Positions 1 through 7,716 of a stretch of DNA of 18,194 nucleotides are shown in pieces. Each line of letters opens with the position of its first letter. The first letter of the stretch is position 1. A program made the translations under genes and the position numbers. The notes below the pieces were generated by a model. The model did not search any database. It was not told the origin of the DNA and saw nothing but the letters and a program-made list of their open reading frames with translations. This DNA is from an uncultured Collinsella sp. (GTDB taxonomy: Bacteria; Actinomycetota; Coriobacteriia; Coriobacteriales; Coriobacteriaceae), in contig URWW01000034.1 in the NCBI GenBank assembly GCA_900551665.1, positions 1 through 18,194 of the forward strand. Direction: 5' to 3'.

Positions 1-76
1 GCGGACATGGCTCAGTTGGTAGAGCACAACCTTGCCAAGGTTGGGGTCGCGGGTTCGAGCCCCGTTGTCCGCTCCA
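1..76 (+). tRNA. tRNA-Gly (anticodon GCC)
   Basis: Complete cloverleaf. The acceptor arm GCGGACA (1-7) pairs with TGTCCGC (66-72). The anticodon stem CAACC/GGTTG encloses the loop TTGCCAA, with GCC at 34-36. The T loop is TTCGAGC. The discriminator base T and an encoded CCA occupy 73-76. It decodes GGC and GGU. The gene begins at the first base of the window, so its promoter is not visible. Confidence 0.97.
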
Positions 77-87
77 TTGCATTTGAG

Positions 88-114
88 GAGCCGGTTGTTT
101 CAATCGGCTCTTTT
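88..114 (+). terminator. Hairpin with T tract between tRNA-Gly and tRNA-Cys
   Basis: GAGCCGGTTG (88-97) pairs with CAATCGGCTC (101-110) over a TTT loop, giving ten pairs with one G-T, followed by TTTT. It resembles an intrinsic terminator with a short U run. Only eight bases separate it from tRNA-Cys, which leaves no room for a separate promoter. tRNA-Cys must therefore depend on read-through, or the hairpin is a processing element. Confidence 0.6.
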
Positions 115-122
115 CATATCAC

Positions 123-196
123 GGCGGCTTGGCCAAGTGGTAAGGCAGAGGCCTGCAAAGCCTTTACCCCCGGTTCGAATCCGGGAGCCGCCTCCA
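123..196 (+). tRNA. tRNA-Cys (anticodon GCA)
   Basis: The acceptor arm GGCGGCT (123-129) pairs with AGCCGCC (186-192). The anticodon stem GAGGC/GCCTT encloses CTGCAAA, with GCA at 155-157. The T arm carries TTCGAAT. The discriminator base T and an encoded CCA end at 196. It decodes UGC and UGU. It is probably co-transcribed with the upstream tRNA-Gly. Confidence 0.97.
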
Positions 197-206
197 TCGC
201 AGTATC

Positions 207-235
207 AACGGGCGTCCCATGGGGGCGCCCGTTTT
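207..235 (+). terminator. Intrinsic terminator after the tRNA-Gly/tRNA-Cys pair
   Basis: AACGGGCG (207-214) pairs with CGCCCGTT (226-233), and the T run extends to 235. It follows tRNA-Cys by ten bases. It also faces the converging minus-strand signalling genes, so it may partly insulate both directions, although the minus direction lacks a T tract. Confidence 0.8.
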
Positions 236-237
236 GC

Positions 238-261
238 ATAGGGGCGGCTATTTGCCCCTAT
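238..261. repeat. Inverted repeat over the stop codon of the STAS-HATPase gene
   Basis: ATAGGGGC (238-245) and GCCCCTAT (254-261) form a perfect 8-bp dyad around an 8-nt loop. The right arm contains the TAG stop of the minus-strand gene. No T run follows on the minus strand, so it is at best a weak or Rho-assisted 3' end signal. It abuts the tRNA-Cys terminator in this convergent gap. Confidence 0.5.
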
Positions 262-986
262 CCCACCAACTTGATCAGACGGACCTGCGTGCCCGGGGCA
301 TCCGCACGGCGTCGAACCTCCACGCTGTCCACGAGCATACGCATGAGCTTGATGCCGCGACCGCGCTCGAGGCTCTCGGCGGGCTCCTCCCCGTCTGCGA
401 TCTCATAGCCGCAGCCGCAGTCTCGCACCTCGATGATCACGCGATCGGGATATGCATAGACGCTCATGGAGCCGCCCTCGCCGCCGCAGGCATGGTCGTA
501 CGCGTTGGAAAGCGCCTCCCCCGCCGCAAGAGCCACATCGAAGCACTCCTCGCGCGTGAGCGGAAGCGTACCCAAAAGCTCCGCCACGCGATGGCGGTAT
601 TCGGCAAGGTGCTCGACACCCCGCTGGATGGTGAAGCTCTTGCTCCACAGCGGCGGCACATCGGGTGCTATGACCGGGATTGCGGGTCGCTCGACAGTCG
701 ATACATGCAAGATGTCGATCAGGCGCGCGATCTGCAAAAAGCGCGCGACATCGGGAGATGCGTTCACGAGCGACAGGAGCCCCTCACGCCCGTAGAGGGC
801 GCGGGCACGCGACAGCAGGAAGGCGAGACCCGTCGAATCGATGAACGTCACGTTCTGGCAGTTCACCAAGATGCGACGCACGCCGCTGTCGATCAGGGCG
901 TCGACCTGCTCGCGCAGGCGCGGCACCGACGCGAGGTCGATGTCGGTCGTGGGCGCGATGACGGCTATGTCGTTCCATTCATTCAT
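258..986 (-). CDS. STAS-HATPase fusion: anti-sigma antagonist joined to anti-sigma kinase
   Basis: 242 residues. Residues 5-100 form a STAS domain with the phospho-acceptor motif FIDSTG (Ser51/Thr52), as in SpoIIAA and RsbV. After a linker, residues 119-240 form a HATPase_c_2 kinase domain like SpoIIAB/RsbW, with N-box E157-A-L-S-N161, G1 motif DCGCG (189-193) and G2 motif GRGIKLM (209-215). In known partner switching these two proteins are separate: the kinase holds a sigma factor and phosphorylates the antagonist. Here both are in one chain, so phosphorylation may be in cis. The start is ATG 986. An in-frame GTG at 1049 would code through a GC-rich hairpin and lacks a usable ribosome site. 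The ribosome site before 986 (GGGGAA) is weak. The gene follows the phosphatase gene by 69 bases and is probably in its operon. The sigma target is not identifiable here. Confidence 0.85.
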   Translation of the reverse strand: MNEWNDIAVIAPTTDIDLASVPRLREQVDALIDSGVRRILVNCQNVTFIDSTGLAFLLSRARALYGREGLLSLVNASPDVARFLQIARLIDILHVSTVERPAIPVIAPDVPPLWSKSFTIQRGVEHLAEYRHRVAELLGTLPLTREECFDVALAAGEALSNAYDHACGGEGGSMSVYAYPDRVIIEVRDCGCGYEIADGEEPAESLERGRGIKLMRMLVDSVEVRRRADAPGTQVRLIKLVG

Positions 987-1021
987 GCTGCTATGGTTCC
1001 CCAAACTCCCCCATCCGATAC

Positions 1022-1042
1022 GCCGCCCCACCGCGGGGCGGC
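1022..1042 (-). other. GC-rich intergenic hairpin between phosphatase and STAS-HATPase genes
   Basis: On the plus strand GCCGCCCC (1022-1029) pairs perfectly with GGGGCGGC (1035-1042) over a 5-nt loop. It lies between the phosphatase stop (1056) and the downstream ATG (986). There is no T tract, so it is more likely an mRNA stability, processing or attenuation element than a terminator. Confidence 0.5.
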
Positions 1043-1055
1043 CTCGCACACGGCC

Positions 1056-3359
1056 CTAGGACTCGTCCATGCGCAGCGCGACAAGAGCGATATCGTCGTC
1101 GAGCGCGGAACCGGTGAACGCATCGAGTTCCGCCAGGACCTTTGTGCACAGACCGTCGATGCCGGCGGAAGCGGAGCGCAGCAGGGTCTCCCGCAAGCGG
1201 GCCTCGCCGAAGAAGCCGCCCGAAGCATCACGGGCCTCGATGGCGCCGTCGGTGTACATGAACAAGATGTCACCGGGATTGAAGGCGAACGCGCCGTTCT
1301 CATGCACCATGGAGGGGAACGCCCCCACAACGCCCGACTGAACGCTCAACAGCTCCGCCTCGACGCCGCCGGACGCATCCCGTCTCAGCAGCATGGTGGG
1401 CGGATGGCCCGCCGAGCAATAGGTCGCCCTGCCGTGACGCAAATCGATCTTGGCGATGAACACCGTCACGAAGGTCTCCACCCTCGAGAAGCTCATGAGC
1501 ATGCGGTTGAGCGAGCGCGCCATGCGCGCGGGGCTCGCTCCCTCCCACGCGTAGGCGGTGAGCGCCGTCTTGACGAGGGCCGACATCGAGGCGGCCTCGA
1601 CGCCCTTGCCCGACACGTCGCCCAAGATCATGACGGCGCGGTCATCGGGCAAGCGGATAAGCGTGTAGAAGTCGCCGCCCACGAGCGCCTGGCGCGTGGC
1701 GGACGAGTAGAGCGAATCTGTCGTGATGCCGGGGACGGAGCCAAGATCGTTGCGCATGCCGGCCTGCAGCGTCTGCGCGATGCGGCGCTCGCTCTTCTGC
1801 TGCAGGGCACCCTCCATGATGAGCTCGAAATCGTGGGCGACATGCGTGAGGTAATCGAATTCCATGTCGTCGACGGGCTCTTGGGAGCCATCGCGCAGCA
1901 AGAGGAAGCGGCGCGGCGGAAGCACCGTGGAGAAGGGGCCCGCGTCCTCGACGAACACCGCCTCTTCCAAATTGGGGCCATTATCCATGAACACACCCTG
2001 GCACGGCAGACCGTGGCGCTCGAGCCACTCGCCGATCCACGTGATGCGGTCGACGCGGGCCAGCCTGATCTGCTTGGGGTCCTCCGTGACGGAAAGCGGG
2101 CCCGTGTCCGCGTTGAAGGCGTCGGAGCGCGAAGAGGCGCCCACGCGAGCGGCGGGCGCGGTCACGGAGAAGAACATCTCGTCGGCGTCGCACGGCAGGT
2201 CGATGCGGCGCCCGCCATCGAGCTCGATAATGTAGACGCCGCGCTCCATGTCATTCAACACAGGCAGCAAGCGGCAGGAGAGTTGCTCGAGGACCTCCTC
2301 TATCATCTCGCGCCATGCGGCAACCGGATCCGACCCTGCGGCGTACAAGGCCTCGCGAATGCGCGTGAGCGACCGTGTGAGGCCGGCCGTGCGGGCGGCT
2401 CGCAGGGAGCTCACCACGCCGACCAATTCGATGGAGAGGTAGTCGCAGATGACCTCGAGCACACGCACGTCGGATACCCGCGGCGAACAGGGCCGCGTCC
2501 ATCCGAGCTCGACGATGCCGAGCACCTGCGTGCCGAAGTAGACGGGAACGGCGATGAGCGTCTTGAAAGGCGGCATGTCCTGGCTGCGGACGTTATGACG
2601 AATGCGCGCATCCAGATCGTAAAACGATCCGGGGACCGTCGGGTCGTCCGGATCACCGGGAACGAGCGAGATGCGGCACGCCCGCTGCTCGCGCAGGACG
2701 TGCGTCGCCACACCAGCGCCATAGGGAATGAACGCCGGAACACGGGAGCCCATGAGGCCGCGGCTCACGCCGCGCAGCTTGAATCCGCCACTCTCGGCGA
2801 AATAGATCGTCGTGCCCGCGGCGTCGAGCGTCTCGGCCATTCGATTCAAAACGGTATCGAGCAACGTGGGCATATCGTTGGAGCCCACCGTGGACATGAT
2901 CACGGACAGCGTGCCGGAAAGGCGCTTGTTCGCCGCCTTGAGCTCAGACAACAGGCGCTGCGTCTTGCGGTCGTAGGCGTACTGCTCCTCGAGGCTCCTG
3001 ATGGCTACGACATAGCGATGCGCATGTCCCCCCTCGCCCTCGGGGGTCCCGGAAAGCTCGATGGCGCGCACGCGGACGGGAATGAAGGAGCCGTCCGCGA
3101 GTTTTAGCATGAGCGTGTTCTCGGAACCGTCTGCCGTGAAGGGCACCTTGTGGCCCATTGAGCGCTCAAATGAAACGCTATACAGCAAGTCCTTGATGTC
3201 GGCGCCGACGACCTGCTCCCTGCCGATCTTCCCAAGCAAGAGCATCTGGCGGTTCACATGGGCGACCGTGCCGTCGGCGTCGCAGATGGCGACGGCGTCG
3301 CTCGTCACCTCTACGAGTCGGGCGACATCACTCAATTCCTCGTTGTGCATGCGTTCCAT
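1056..3359 (-). CDS. PAS-GAF-PP2C (SpoIIE/RsbU-type) serine phosphatase
   Basis: 767 residues, cytoplasmic, with no membrane segment seen. Residues 10-120 form a PAS sensor domain. Residues 122-150 form a charged, probably coiled-coil helix. Residues 160-315 form a GAF domain. Residues 330-510 are a less clear GAF-like or linker region. A helical linker (515-536, ending TLQAGM) leads into the SpoIIE/PP2C phosphatase domain (540-767). Metal-binding acidic residues are visible in GGDF (Asp563), GDVSGKG (Asp581), YTDG (Asp704) and DDDIALV (754-760). Such enzymes dephosphorylate phospho-STAS antagonists and so free a sigma factor; the obvious substrate is the STAS domain encoded next. The start at 3359 has GGAGG six bases upstream. 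The ATG at 3365 is too close to it, and the frame further upstream runs into the tRNA-Leu terminator. The sensed signal is unknown. Confidence 0.88.
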   Translation of the reverse strand: MERMHNEELSDVARLVEVTSDAVAICDADGTVAHVNRQMLLLGKIGREQVVGADIKDLLYSVSFERSMGHKVPFTADGSENTLMLKLADGSFIPVRVRAIELSGTPEGEGGHAHRYVVAIRSLEEQYAYDRKTQRLLSELKAANKRLSGTLSVIMSTVGSNDMPTLLDTVLNRMAETLDAAGTTIYFAESGGFKLRGVSRGLMGSRVPAFIPYGAGVATHVLREQRACRISLVPGDPDDPTVPGSFYDLDARIRHNVRSQDMPPFKTLIAVPVYFGTQVLGIVELGWTRPCSPRVSDVRVLEVICDYLSIELVGVVSSLRAARTAGLTRSLTRIREALYAAGSDPVAAWREMIEEVLEQLSCRLLPVLNDMERGVYIIELDGGRRIDLPCDADEMFFSVTAPAARVGASSRSDAFNADTGPLSVTEDPKQIRLARVDRITWIGEWLERHGLPCQGVFMDNGPNLEEAVFVEDAGPFSTVLPPRRFLLLRDGSQEPVDDMEFDYLTHVAHDFELIMEGALQQKSERRIAQTLQAGMRNDLGSVPGITTDSLYSSATRQALVGGDFYTLIRLPDDRAVMILGDVSGKGVEAASMSALVKTALTAYAWEGASPARMARSLNRMLMSFSRVETFVTVFIAKIDLRHGRATYCSAGHPPTMLLRRDASGGVEAELLSVQSGVVGAFPSMVHENGAFAFNPGDILFMYTDGAIEARDASGGFFGEARLRETLLRSASAGIDGLCTKVLAELDAFTGSALDDDIALVALRMDES

Positions 3360-3400
3360 GCGCATCCTCCCGCCGACTCGACACGGCGCGGGCGCGCTCA

Positions 3401-3418
3401 TCGCACGACCGCGTGCGA
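3401..3418. repeat. Small dyad upstream of the phosphatase gene
   Basis: TCGCACG (3401-3407) and CGTGCGA (3412-3418) form a 7-bp inverted repeat around 4 nt. It sits between the tRNA-Leu terminator and the phosphatase start. It could be an operator or a 5' leader hairpin; nothing distinguishes these. No convincing promoter for the phosphatase gene was recognised here. Confidence 0.35.
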
Positions 3419-3426
3419 TAGATAGT

Positions 3427-3455
3427 AAAAAACCCAAACCCCGAAGGGTTTGGGT
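3427..3455 (-). terminator. Intrinsic terminator of tRNA-Leu
   Basis: On the minus strand ACCCAAACCC pairs with GGGTTTGGGT (plus-strand arms 3432-3441 and 3446-3455) over a UUCG tetraloop, followed by a T6 tract. This is a textbook terminator. It ends the tRNA-Leu transcript and separates it from the downstream signalling genes. Confidence 0.92.
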
Positions 3456-3465
3456 ACTGTTCACG

Positions 3466-3554
3466 TGGTGTCGGAGGCGGGACTTGAACCCGCATGACCA
3501 AAATCGGTCACTAGCACCTCAAGCTAGCGCGTCTGCCAATTCCGCCACTCCGAC
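3466..3554 (-). tRNA. tRNA-Leu (anticodon GAG)
   Basis: Class II tRNA of 89 bases including the encoded CCA (plus-strand TGG at 3466-3468). The acceptor arm GTCGGAG pairs with CTCCGAC. The anticodon stem CTAGC/GCTAG encloses TTGAGGT, with the anticodon read from 3518-3520. A long variable arm (GACC/GGTC around TTTT-rich bases), typical of leucine tRNAs, is present. It decodes CUC and CUU. Confidence 0.96.
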
Positions 3555-3570
3555 GTTCGCAACAGGGAGT

Positions 3571-3600
3571 ATATTAACCTGGATTCCGCCGACTGTGCAA
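3571..3600 (-). promoter_or_regulatory. Sigma-A-type promoter of tRNA-Leu
   Basis: On the minus strand TTGCAC (3595-3600) and TAATAT (3571-3576) are separated by 18 bases. The -10 box lies 16 bases before the tRNA 5' end, as expected for a stable RNA gene with a short leader. Confidence 0.7.
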
Positions 3601-3642
3601 GTCTTTTTTCCAAAAAAGTTTGAAATATTTTTCCAGACGTCA

Positions 3643-5367
3643 TTACACCAGGTCAGAGGCGAAAAGATCGATCTTTCCAGAAGCGTCGACGGCAGAGGCG
3701 GCAACGCGGTCGGACGCGATCTTGGTATATGCCGGGTGAGCGAGCGGGATGAGAGGCAGGCTCTCCCCCGCCATAGACAGGGCATCTTGGATCAACGTAC
3801 GACGAGCTGCGACGTCGGTCGCCTGGCGTGCCTCGGCGAGAACGTGATCGAGCTGCTCGTCTCGATACACGCTGATTCCCGACGACGATCGATCATATGC
3901 GAGCAGCTCATCCGCAATCGCCTCGAGGGCGGGCACGGGCGGCTCGAGAGCCCTCAGCGCGCAATCGAACTCCGCGGTGCGATAGCGTTTCACAAAATCA
4001 TCCGCATCCAACGCCTCGGTCTTGACCGAGAGCCCAGCGGCCTCGAGATCGCGCACGACATGCGCCACCACCCGGGCGCCCGTCCCTCCCTTGCGGTAAA
4101 TCAGATCGATGTCGAGGTCGAGTGGATCGGGCAAGGGCGCATCGGTCTCGGTGCCCTCTTCGGCAGAACCCTCCCCTTCCACGGGATCATTCTGCAGCGC
4201 CGTGAGCTTGGCGGCCTCGACCAGTTGAAGCGAACCCTCAGGATCGTATGTGCACGCATCCCAAGGCTGCATCTCGGCAACGCGAGGGGAAATGGGGCCG
4301 AGGGCGGGTTCGCCGCTGAATTTGAGCACCTTGCGGCACAGGGCCTCGCGGTCGATGGAAAGACAGGCGGCACGACGTATCTCGGGGCGGGAGAACGTCC
4401 CGGACACACAGTTGAGGGAGAGATAGAGCAAGCCGCCCTCGACCCCGTGCGCAAGACGGGCATCCACCGTCATCGAGCGGCCGTCAGGAGCGGGGGTCGC
4501 GATATCCTCGGCGTCGGAGAGCTGGTCGACGGGAACGTCGGTGATGTCGATATTGCCAGCGCGGAATTGCTTGTACGCCGCGACCGTGTCGGCCATGGGG
4601 TCGAGCAAGACGCCCGCGGCGAGCGGAGCCCCGATGACGCAGTCAGCGAAAGACGCGAGCATCACACCGCGCCCGCGCTCCCACGGGTACTTAAGGGCAA
4701 AAGGCCCGTTGCCAATGGGCTTCAAGGCAAATGCCTCGGGATCTGCCAATGCCGCGGCAGGGACGGGACCCAGCGCGGGATGAGCCGTCACGCAATCGAA
4801 ATATGGGCACGGCTGGATGAGGGTGACCACGAAGGTGGCGTCATCGGGGCAGCGAAGACCGACCATCTCCGAAGCTCGACCCGCGCGCAGCGCCTCGTAG
4901 CCATCCACCAGGCGCAACAACGAACCCCACCGCCCGAACTCGGACTCGGCATCGGATGCGCTCTCATCGCCGGAAATGGCACGCACAAGGCGCTCCCATG
5001 CGATCTTGAAAGACGACGCAATCACGCGCTCTCCATTATGGAAGACGGCGTGTTCCGGAAGTTTGAACGTGAACGTGCACGCGTCATCTGAGACAGCGCA
5101 CGACAGCGCAGCGCCGGGCACGAGTCCCCCATTGGCATCGAACCGCATCAGAGGCAAGAAAACAGCGGAGAGTACCTGCAAGCCCGCGCGATCTTCCGCC
5201 AGCAGAGGATCGATCTCGGAAAGCTTCCCAACACGGCATTTCAACCAGGATGCGGGGACGGTCTCCGCACCACCCTGGGATCCGCCCTCCTGCCCCCCGC
5301 ATGCGGAGAGCGCGGACATCGCGGCGATACCCATGGCCGCACCGCAAAGGGTTCGTCTATCGATCAT
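3643..5367 (-). CDS. Diverged oligopeptide-binding lipoprotein (SBP_bac_5 family), oppA paralogue
   Basis: 574 residues. The signal peptide has Arg4-Arg5 and a lipobox LSAC with Cys23, so an exported lipid-anchored protein is predicted. The family is shown by FTFKLPEHAVFHNGE (97-113), KPIGNGPF at 216-223 (the same position as in OppA) and RRAACLSIDREALC (331-344). Differences from OppA are clear. An acidic, Pro-rich insert lies at 392-416, and the tract corresponding to OppA GRLGWTADYP has lost its Trp and Asp, so the ligand site is probably altered. The start has GGGAGG seven bases upstream; a longer frame to 5451 lacks this. The gene is downstream of the opp operon but beyond its terminator, so it is probably a separate unit, yet no strong promoter was seen. 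No clear terminator precedes the tRNA-Leu promoter. It may feed the same permease with other ligands or have a sensing role. Confidence 0.85.
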   Translation of the reverse strand: MIDRRTLCGAAMGIAAMSALSACGGQEGGSQGGAETVPASWLKCRVGKLSEIDPLLAEDRAGLQVLSAVFLPLMRFDANGGLVPGAALSCAVSDDACTFTFKLPEHAVFHNGERVIASSFKIAWERLVRAISGDESASDAESEFGRWGSLLRLVDGYEALRAGRASEMVGLRCPDDATFVVTLIQPCPYFDCVTAHPALGPVPAAALADPEAFALKPIGNGPFALKYPWERGRGVMLASFADCVIGAPLAAGVLLDPMADTVAAYKQFRAGNIDITDVPVDQLSDAEDIATPAPDGRSMTVDARLAHGVEGGLLYLSLNCVSGTFSRPEIRRAACLSIDREALCRKVLKFSGEPALGPISPRVAEMQPWDACTYDPEGSLQLVEAAKLTALQNDPVEGEGSAEEGTETDAPLPDPLDLDIDLIYRKGGTGARVVAHVVRDLEAAGLSVKTEALDADDFVKRYRTAEFDCALRALEPPVPALEAIADELLAYDRSSSGISVYRDEQLDHVLAEARQATDVAARRTLIQDALSMAGESLPLIPLAHPAYTKIASDRVAASAVDASGKIDLFASDLV

Positions 5368-5489
5368 CAAAAGTCCTCCCGCCTTTCGCGCGGTTGCATA
5401 TCGCATCCACTCTAAACGAAATGAGCGCGCAAGAACCGACTTTCCACGCACTATTCAGGCGACCCGTCGAGGTACTTCACATCGTTCGG

Positions 5490-5521
5490 AAAATAGAAGG
5501 ACCCGCCGGCAGCGGGTCCTT
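5490..5521 (-). terminator. Terminator of the opp operon
   Basis: AAGGACCCGC (5497-5506) pairs with GCGGGTCCTT (5512-5521) over a 5-nt loop. On the minus strand it is followed by CTATTTTCC. It lies 36 bases after the oppF stop and upstream of the second binding-protein gene, which it separates from the operon. Confidence 0.8.
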
Positions 5522-5556
5522 CGAATGAACGATACGAAGCGCGTCGGCAGACGGGC

Positions 5557-6579
5557 TTACAGATCGATGTGAGACTCCTTGATGGGGAACGGAGCCGCGT
5601 AGTGGCAGGCGCAGTAATGGCCCTCGCCGATCTCACGGAACTCAGGGGTCTCCTCGGAGCACTTGGCCTGAGCGATCGGGCAACGGGTGTGGAAACGGCA
5701 GCCGCTCGGCGGATCGATCGGGCTCGGCGGATCGCCAGCGAGAATGATGCGCTTGCGGTTCTGCTGCACATCCGGATCCGGAATCGGAACTGCGGAGAGC
5801 AGGGCCTGCGTGTACGGATGGTTCGGCTCGGCGTACAGGCTCTTCCAGTCGGAGAGCTCGACCATCTTGCCGAGGTACATGACGGCCACGCGGTCGGAGA
5901 TGTGCTGCACGACGGACAGGTCATGGGCGATGAACAGGTAGGCGGTGCCGTACTGCTTCTGCAGGTCCTTCAGCAGGTTCAGGACCTGGGCCTGGATGGA
6001 GACGTCCAGGGCGGAAACAGGCTCGTCGCAGATGATGAGCTTCGGGCGCAGGATGAACGAGCGGGCGATGCCGACACGCTGACGCTGACCGCCGGAGAAC
6101 TCGTGCGGGTAGCGGTTGATGTGCTCGGGGTTGAGGCCGACCACGTCAAGCAGCTCGCGAACGCGCTCGATACGCTCCTCGGGAGTGCCGATGCCGTGAA
6201 TGACCATAGGCTCGGAGATGATCTCACCGATGGTCATACGGGGGTTCAGGGATGCATAGGGATCCTGGAAGATGAACTGCATCTCGCGGCGCATGGCCTT
6301 GAGCTCCTTCTTGTTCATCTTGGAGATGTCGCGACCCTCGAAGTAAACCTTGCCGGAGGTCGGCGGATCGAGGTGCATGATGGCGCGGCCGGTGGTGGAC
6401 TTACCGCAACCGGACTCACCGACCAGGCCGAACGTCTCGCCGGCACGAATCTCGAAGGAAAGGTCGTTGACAGCGGAGACGACCTTCTTGGAGAACTTGC
6501 CACCCATGAAGCCGGAGCCGGTGGGGAACTCCTTGTGCAGGTGCTCGACCTTGAGCAGGGGCATGTTGTTATCTGCCAT
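5557..6579 (-). CDS. oppF: Oligopeptide ABC transporter ATPase OppF/DppF
   Basis: 340 residues, the usual length. Walker A GESGCGKS is at 54-61, Q-loop FQDP at 104-107, signature FSGGQRQR at 161-168, Walker B LIICDEP at 181-187 and switch His219. The C-terminal oligo_HPY domain carries Cys294, Cys300, Cys307, Cys323 and Cys325; similar cysteines in a DppD homologue are known to hold an iron-sulfur cluster. The ATG directly follows the oppD stop (TAAATG), with GGAGG ten bases before it, so translation is coupled. It pairs with OppD to energise peptide import through OppBC. Opp versus Dpp naming cannot be settled from sequence. Confidence 0.93.
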   Translation of the reverse strand: MADNNMPLLKVEHLHKEFPTGSGFMGGKFSKKVVSAVNDLSFEIRAGETFGLVGESGCGKSTTGRAIMHLDPPTSGKVYFEGRDISKMNKKELKAMRREMQFIFQDPYASLNPRMTIGEIISEPMVIHGIGTPEERIERVRELLDVVGLNPEHINRYPHEFSGGQRQRVGIARSFILRPKLIICDEPVSALDVSIQAQVLNLLKDLQKQYGTAYLFIAHDLSVVQHISDRVAVMYLGKMVELSDWKSLYAEPNHPYTQALLSAVPIPDPDVQQNRKRIILAGDPPSPIDPPSGCRFHTRCPIAQAKCSEETPEFREIGEGHYCACHYAAPFPIKESHIDL

Positions 6580-7713
6580 TTAGGCCTCGCCTCCCTTCGT
6601 GGCGGCGACGTTCACGTCGTCGGGAATGGCGGTCGGAACCGTACCGCGGGAACGGGACGTATCGGGTGCGAAGCGCTTCACGAACGCATCGTCGTCGGCG
6701 TAGTGGCACTCGGAATAGTGGCCGTTGTCCATGACGAACTTCTGCGGGCGCTCCTTGTGGCAGAGCTCGGTTGCATAGGGGCAACGAGGTGCGAAGGCGC
6801 AGCCCTTGGGGAGGTTCACGAGCGACGGCGGGTTGCCGTGGATCGGCGTGAGGGGCTTCTTCTCGTCGGTCGCCTGCTCGGGAATGGAGCGGATCAGACC
6901 CCAGGTGTAGGGGTGGCGGCTCTCGTAGAAGATCTCCTCGGCGGTGCCGAACTCAACCGGGTGACCGGCGTACATGACCATGATCTTGTCGGCCATGTCG
7001 GCGACGACGCCCAGGTCGTGGGTGATCATGATGATCGCGTTGCCGTTCTTCTCCTGCATCTCCTGCATGAGCTCGATGATCTGAGCCTGAATGGTGACGT
7101 CGAGAGCGGTGGTGGGCTCGTCGGCGATCAGGATGTCGGGGTCGCAGGCAAGGGCCATGGCGATCATGACGCGCTGACGCATACCGCCGGAGAACTGGTG
7201 GGGATACTGGTTGACGCGCTTCTCGGGCTCGGGGATACCCACGAGGTCGAGCAGTTCGGTAGCGCGCTTCAGGGCCTCCTGCTTGGAGTAGCCGCGATGC
7301 AGGCGCAGGCCCTCGCCCACCTGACGGCCGATCTTGTAAACCGGGTTCAGGGAGGTCATGGGGTCCTGGAAGATCATGGCGATATCGTTGCCGCGAACGT
7401 GCTGCATCTCCTCTTCGGACATGTTGAGCAGGTCATGGCCGCGATAGGTGACGGAGCCGCCCTCGATCTTGCCGGGAGGCATGGAGATGAGGCCCATGAT
7501 GGTCATGGCGGTCACGGACTTACCGGAGCCGGACTCGCCCACCACGCCGAGGGTCTCGCCGCGGTCGAGGGTGTAGGACACGCCGTCGACGGCATGCACG
7601 ACGCCGTCCTCGGTGTGGAAGTACATCTTGAGATCGTCGACCTCCAGCAGGTGCTGGCCCTCGGGGATGGGCTGGGTCTTCAGATCGACGTAGTTGTCAT
7701 TCTTCTTAGCCAT
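6580..7713 (-). CDS. oppD: Oligopeptide ABC transporter ATPase OppD/DppD
   Basis: 377 residues. Walker A GESGSGKS is at 59-66, Q-loop FQDP at 115-118, signature FSGGMRQR at 174-181, Walker B ILIADEP at 194-200 and switch His232. The C-terminal oligo_HPY region has GCAFAPRCP with Cys305, Cys311, Cys318 and Cys336. The last 35 residues form an extra hydrophilic tail beyond the conserved domain. It lies three bases after oppC and abuts oppF, so all three are in one operon. It forms the ATPase heterodimer with OppF at the inner face of the membrane. Confidence 0.93.
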   Translation of the reverse strand: MAKKNDNYVDLKTQPIPEGQHLLEVDDLKMYFHTEDGVVHAVDGVSYTLDRGETLGVVGESGSGKSVTAMTIMGLISMPPGKIEGGSVTYRGHDLLNMSEEEMQHVRGNDIAMIFQDPMTSLNPVYKIGRQVGEGLRLHRGYSKQEALKRATELLDLVGIPEPEKRVNQYPHQFSGGMRQRVMIAMALACDPDILIADEPTTALDVTIQAQIIELMQEMQEKNGNAIIMITHDLGVVADMADKIMVMYAGHPVEFGTAEEIFYESRHPYTWGLIRSIPEQATDEKKPLTPIHGNPPSLVNLPKGCAFAPRCPYATELCHKERPQKFVMDNGHYSECHYADDDAFVKRFAPDTSRSRGTVPTAIPDDVNVAATKGGEA

Positions 7714-7716
7714 GAT

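Noticed and set aside
219..3107. A plus-strand open frame of 962 codons opposite the phosphatase and STAS-kinase genes
   Set aside because: The opposite strand encodes clear PAS, GAF, PP2C, STAS and HATPase motifs. This frame is Arg/Ala/His-rich without a family match and starts inside a tRNA terminator.
3601..3642. AT-rich stretch with CTTTTTT and AAAAAAG as a terminator or third copy of the palindrome
   Set aside because: The loop would be only two bases, and apart from a shared TTTTTCCAG it does not align with the palindrome arms.
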